From contig CAJTJB010000004.1 in the NCBI GenBank assembly GCA_910576955.1, forward strand, positions 62,001-126,000: a stretch of 64,000 nucleotides of DNA. Direction: 5' to 3'. Shown here one piece after another: positions 60,702 to 64,000 of this stretch. This DNA is from an uncultured Alphaproteobacteria bacterium. GTDB lineage: Bacteria > Pseudomonadota > Alphaproteobacteria > RF32 > CAG-239. The notes under the pieces are model-generated. The model saw only the letters and a list, made by a program, of their open reading frames with translations. It was not told the origin of the DNA and searched no databases. The position numbers were made by a program, and so were the translations under genes. Numbering within the stretch: the stretch's first letter is position 1; every line of letters begins with the position of its first letter.

Positions 60702-60992
60702 TTAATAATCAAACCAACTGTCTTGTTCTTTCGCCTTTTGCCAAACCTCGGCAACAAAGGCGGAAAACGCTTTGGAGAGCTCTGTGCAGCGTTTCATCTG
60801 CAGACCGGTTACTTCTTTGCGGAGTTTCTTGGGAACTTCGGCAATGTTTTCCAAGCGCGGACCGACGACATTGCGTGAGCGGTAGCCGATGGAATATCCC
60901 TGAACGGTCACTTTGTTATTCAGGACAGACATTTGCGCGCGGCGGTTTTGATTCCCCCAGTAGCGTGTGCGGATAATAATTTCTTTTTCCAT
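60702..60992 (-). CDS. Hypothetical small basic protein, 96 aa
   Basis: Not recognised. The likely start is ATG 60992 (MEKEIIIRTRYWGNQNRR), since the upstream extension to 61043 is hydrophobic and without ribosome site; no strong Shine-Dalgarno exists for either. The protein is basic, with VTVQGYSIGYRSRNVVGPRLENI in the middle and a helical C-terminal half (CTELSKAFSAFVAEVWQKAKEQDSWFDY). It has no membrane segment. It is convergent with the SemiSWEET gene and shares its terminator. Confidence 0.5.
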   Translation of the reverse strand: MEKEIIIRTRYWGNQNRRAQMSVLNNKVTVQGYSIGYRSRNVVGPRLENIAEVPKKLRKEVTGLQMKRCTELSKAFSAFVAEVWQKAKEQDSWFDY

Positions 60993-61384
60993 AATTGTAA
61001 GTATTTGTATTAGGGAGAATAACGCAAGTTTTTTAAATGTCAAGGCATTTTGCGGAGCGGGGGGATGTGCGTTCTTCTTCCTTGAGAGGGAGGAGCTTTA
61101 AGGATGAGTTGTTGTCCCCATCCCCCTTACCCCTTCCGCAGCGGGAAGGGGAGGCTTTAAAGGATGGTTTCTTGTCACCCCCACCCATCCTCACTTGCTT
61201 CGTAAGTGTTGCGTTATTCGCAACACTAACTTCGCTTCGGTCAAGCCAACTCTAAACTCCCTTTGTTGCTTTTACAAGCAAGTCGTTCGTTAAGAGTTGC
61301 TATTGCTCTCGGCAAAAACAACACACCGTGTTGTTTTTATCCTGCGAGCCCCTTAAGGGGGAGAAGTTTAAGGATGGGGAGGGG
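60993..61384. repeat. Repeats (E, D) between two minus-strand genes
   Basis: An E unit at 61112-61155, then the D element (61188-61346) between halves of another E unit. No gene is supported. Confidence 0.7.
61188..61346 (+). mobile_element. Family D 159 bp element, copy D3
   Basis: Identical by eye to copy D2 at 55424-55582. The same left flank (CACCC-ACCCA) and right flank (GCCC..AAGGGG) of family E surround it. Confidence 0.75.
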
Positions 61385-62257
61385 TTAGCGGTCGTATGTG
61401 CCACGGATGATGTTTGAGAGGATGTTGATGTTTCGCTTAAAGTCGAGGTCTTTTTCTGCTTGCGCGCGTTTGGAGTCTTGATAGCGGCGAATGTGCTTTT
61501 TTGCCTCAAATTTGCGGGTGAACTTGCTAATCAGGCTGCCGTTGGCGGGGTGCTTTTCCGCAAAGTCGCGCAGGGCGCTCATACGCTCGGTTCGCTCCTG
61601 TTTGGCTGCAGCGGCGGCTTTTTCCCGAATGCGGACGGTTTCGGCTGCCCGTTCTTCGGCATCGGCGGCGTTCGGCATTATCGCTGCTTGGCAATAATCG
61701 CGGATGAGCTTATGCGCCTTGGCGTCTTTTGCGTGGGAGGGCTCGCATTTTATTGCCTCAAGTAGGGCAGCACGGTCGGCAACGTTATAAAACCCGTCTG
61801 TAAAGCTCGATAAATCCGCCTCTGTCCGTCCGGTGACGGAATGGTCAGAATATACCTTATAACGCGGCAATTCGGCGGATTTGTTTTTATCCACTTCAAT
61901 AAAAGTATATCCTTTTTGGATTTTTAACAGCTTTTCATTGGAAAGATGGCTCATCTTTTGCGGGTTGTATTGGTGCGGTTCGACAGAAACGGCTTTGATA
62001 CGGATGCTGTCGCCGGTCAGCTTGCCATCTTTGACGCGGGCAAGAAATGTGGTGCTTTCCGAACGTGCGTGCGGTTTGTAATGCCCTATATCCGTATATT
62101 CGGTATTCTTATTGCGAGTAACGCCGATGACAAAGTGCTCGCCGTTAAACTCTGTTTCGGAAAATTCTTTAAAAGAAAAATTGTAGAGCGTGTCCGGATA
62201 AGTTTGGCGGTATAAGTTATTTATGCTTTCGGAAAAGTCTGTTTTTTCATTTGCCAT
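61385..62257 (-). CDS. Hypothetical protein with charged helical C-terminus, 290 aa
   Basis: Not recognised. The start ATG 62257 follows AAGGAG, a good ribosome site. The N-terminal half (residues 1-160) looks like a mixed alpha/beta domain (LYNFSFKEFSETEFNGEHFVIGV, FLARVKDGKLTGDSIRIKAVS, GYTFIEVDKN). The rest is helical and basic (AAETVRIREKAAAAAKQERTERM, KFTRKFEAKKHIRRYQ). There is no signal peptide and no Cys-rich motif. The general layout, a compact N-terminal part and a Lys/Arg/Ala-rich helical tail, is shared with the unknown protein at 9238-10014, but I see no clear sequence match. Confidence 0.65.
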   Translation of the reverse strand: MANEKTDFSESINNLYRQTYPDTLYNFSFKEFSETEFNGEHFVIGVTRNKNTEYTDIGHYKPHARSESTTFLARVKDGKLTGDSIRIKAVSVEPHQYNPQKMSHLSNEKLLKIQKGYTFIEVDKNKSAELPRYKVYSDHSVTGRTEADLSSFTDGFYNVADRAALLEAIKCEPSHAKDAKAHKLIRDYCQAAIMPNAADAEERAAETVRIREKAAAAAKQERTERMSALRDFAEKHPANGSLISKFTRKFEAKKHIRRYQDSKRAQAEKDLDFKRNINILSNIIRGTYDR

Positions 62258-62622
62258 CGGTTTTCTCCTTTAATATTATATTGGTATTATCATATCATAT
62301 TTTTAAAATTAAGTAAATGGTTTTGTTTGAAATATCTCGACTCCCCCTTTGAGTTTTTGCTGATGGCGGCTGTATGGCAAAAAAAGCGGGGTTTGTGGGG
62401 ATAAATTTAAAATAGGGGTTTTTATTTTGGTTCGGGGTGGTATTGTAGGGGCAATATTTAGGTTAGGAATTATTGTTGTCCCCATCCCCCTTACCCCTTC
62501 CTCCGGGGAAGGGGAGGTTTAGAGGTTAGGAATTATTGTTTTCACCCTCTCCTGTCCTCCCCCCTCAAGGGGGAGGGAAGAGAAAAGCGGTAAAGAATGT
62601 TTAACGAAAGGTTTTAGAAAAG
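62258..62622. repeat. Unique AT-rich stretch and two family E units before gyrA
   Basis: 62258-62460 shows no recognisable feature. E units lie at 62478-62518 and 62540-62578, close to the gyrA start. No clear gyrA promoter was found. Confidence 0.55.
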
Positions 62623-64000
62623 ATGTCTGATGAGAATATGACGGAAGATGAAAATAAATTGACGGCGGAGAGTGATGCCGTGGTGACGGCAGCGCCGGCG
62701 GTGAATTTGCCTAAAGAAAATATTGCGCCGACAATGATTGTTGAAGAAATGCGCCGCTCGTACCTTGACTATGCGATGAGCGTTATCGTTTCGCGTGCGC
62801 TGCCGGATGTGCGCGATGGTTTGAAGCCGGTGCACCGCCGTATTATTTATGCCGCGTATGAAAACGGCTATGACTATAACAAAGCGTTTAAGAAATCCGC
62901 GCGTATCGTCGGCGAAGTGATGGGTAAATATCACCCGCACGGCGACTTTTCTGTTTATGAGGCGATGGTGCGTATGGCACAGCCTTTCTCAATGCGTCTG
63001 CCGTTGATTGACGGGCAGGGAAACTTCGGCTCGATGGACGGCGACTCGGCGGCGGCGATGCGTTATACGGAAGCCCGTTTGGCGAAAGTGGCGCACGCGC
63101 TGATTGAAGATATTGAATTTGACACTGTTGACTTTATGCCGAACTATGACGAATCGTTACGCGAGCCTTCCGTCTTGCCGGCGCGTTTTCCGAACCTGTT
63201 GGTAAACGGCACAAACGGTATTGCCGTTGGTATGGCGACAAACATTGCGCCGCACAACTTGGGCGAGGTGTTGGACGCGTGCACGGCATATGTTGACAAT
63301 CCGAACATTTCCATTGAAGACCTTATCCGTATTGTTCCGGGACCGGATTTCCCGACCGGCGGCTTGATTTTGGGCTACGGCGGGGCGAAAAGCGCTTATT
63401 TGACCGGACGCGGCTCGGTGATGATGCGGGCGCGCTGCACAATTGAGGAAATCCGCAAAGACCGCGAGGCAATTGTGGTGCACGAAATTCCTTATCAGGT
63501 CAACAAGGCGATGCTGGTGCAGAAAATTGCCGAACTCGTTAAAGAGAAAAAAGTTGAGGGTATTTCCGACATCCGTGACGAATCGGACCGTCAGGGCGTG
63601 CGCGTGGTTGTGGAAGTCAAGAAAGAATTTCAGGCCGATGTGGTCTTAAACCAACTCTATAAATATACGCAGCTGCAGACGAGCTTCGGGATGAATATGC
63701 TTGCGATTAACAACGGACGCCCGATGATGATGAACCTCAAAGACATTATTGCGGCGTTTGTGGCGTTTCGCGAAGAGGTTATCCGCCGCCGCACCGTGTT
63801 TAAGCTCAACAAAGCGCGCGACAGGGCGCATGTGTTGGTTGGCTTGGCAATTGCCGTGGAAAACCTTGACCCCGTGATTGAGCTTATCCGCACGGCGGAA
63901 AATCCGGTGGTGGCGAAAGAGGCGTTGCTGGCGCGCGATTGGCCGGCAGGCGATGTTGAGGCATTGGTTAAGCTGATTGCCGAACCGGGGCGCGACGTGG
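62623..64000 (+). CDS. gyrA: DNA gyrase subunit A (3' end outside window)
   Basis: The breakage-reunion subunit of gyrase. The first 459 residues are visible. The N-terminus has an acidic tail (residues 1-40) before EEMRRSYLDYAMSVIVSRALPDVRDGLKPVHRRI, the GyrA hallmark. The catalytic tyrosine is in SAAAMRYTEARL. GSMDGDSAAAMRYTE marks it as GyrA rather than ParC. In the quinolone region HPHGDFSVYEAM, the positions of E. coli S83 and D87 are Phe109 and Glu113, which would be expected to lower quinolone binding. The start ATG follows AAAGG at about 9 bases. The frame is still open at the end of the window. Confidence 0.95.
   Translation, partial: MSDENMTEDENKLTAESDAVVTAAPAVNLPKENIAPTMIVEEMRRSYLDYAMSVIVSRALPDVRDGLKPVHRRIIYAAYENGYDYNKAFKKSARIVGEVMGKYHPHGDFSVYEAMVRMAQPFSMRLPLIDGQGNFGSMDGDSAAAMRYTEARLAKVAHALIEDIEFDTVDFMPNYDESLREPSVLPARFPNLLVNGTNGIAVGMATNIAPHNLGEVLDACTAYVDNPNISIEDLIRIVPGPDFPTGGLILGYGGAKSAYLTGRGSVMMRARCTIEEIRKDREAIVVHEIPYQVNKAMLVQKIAELVKEKKVEGISDIRDESDRQGVRVVVEVKKEFQADVVLNQLYKYTQLQTSFGMNMLAINNGRPMMMNLKDIIAAFVAFREEVIRRRTVFKLNKARDRAHVLVGLAIAVENLDPVIELIRTAENPVVAKEALLARDWPAGDVEALVKLIAEPGRDV

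Overview
The window is a 64 kb piece of a bacterial chromosome, most probably from an alphaproteobacterium of the Rhodospirillales or related host-associated/gut lineages with mid-range GC. The placement rests on the SOS box of the alphaproteobacterial type (GAAC-N7-GAAC) in front of recA, the short ProRS without an editing domain, RNase E with a long insertion in its S1 domain, a FabI-type enoyl reductase, and the order lspA - DUF3035 lipoprotein - two M16 proteases. It is an inference; no rRNA gene is present to prove it.

Layout. 1-9.2 kb: end of an outer-membrane barrel gene, metG behind a probable Met-rich leader-peptide attenuator, a phage-type lysozyme, rne and a small lipoprotein. 9.2-25.3 kb: an unknown gene, comM, a large Cys-rich secreted protein with a dead-looking HtrA-like domain, then rpoB-rpoC (without rplJ/rplL in front) and rnc-era. 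25.7-32.5 kb: a membrane protein, deoB, an amidase, an unknown charged protein, then proS divergent from lspA. 32.7-42 kb: envelope genes (paired M16 proteases, a pilin-like protein, FtsB/DivIC, M23 endopeptidase, bactofilin) and a large ankyrin-repeat protein. 42.3-51.4 kb: a structured RNA before a small HTH gene, fabI divergent from recA, argS divergent from a putative papain-like protein, and tolB. 51.6-64 kb: two paralogous proteins built of 41-residue repeats, amiC, two tandem Na+/anion-type permeases, a SemiSWEET transporter, two unknown genes and the start of gyrA.

Most genes are housekeeping (translation, RNA synthesis and decay, DNA repair, cell wall and division). The accessory layer is a set of unknown or repeat-rich proteins scattered singly among them.

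The most striking property is the intergenic DNA. Nearly every gap longer than 150 bp is filled with dispersed palindromic repeats of at least six families (called A to F here). A = gene-end hairpins of about 120-165 bp with a GTAC..TATGTAC centre; B = about 70 bp units beginning GAGATCCCTTGA and ending GAGGGATGACG; C = GC-rich units with GTGGCAGCGCCAC or GTGCCAGCGGCAC; D = a 159 bp element; E = CCCCTCAAGGGGGAGG-type and CCCCTTCCTCCGGGGAAGGGG-type palindromes; F = GATTGCCACG..CTCGCAATGAC units. Some appear to reach into genes: they supply the stop codons and last residues of metG, rne and the bactofilin gene, may end a DUF3035 gene, and may lie inside argS. No transposase gene, CRISPR array, tRNA or rRNA gene was seen.
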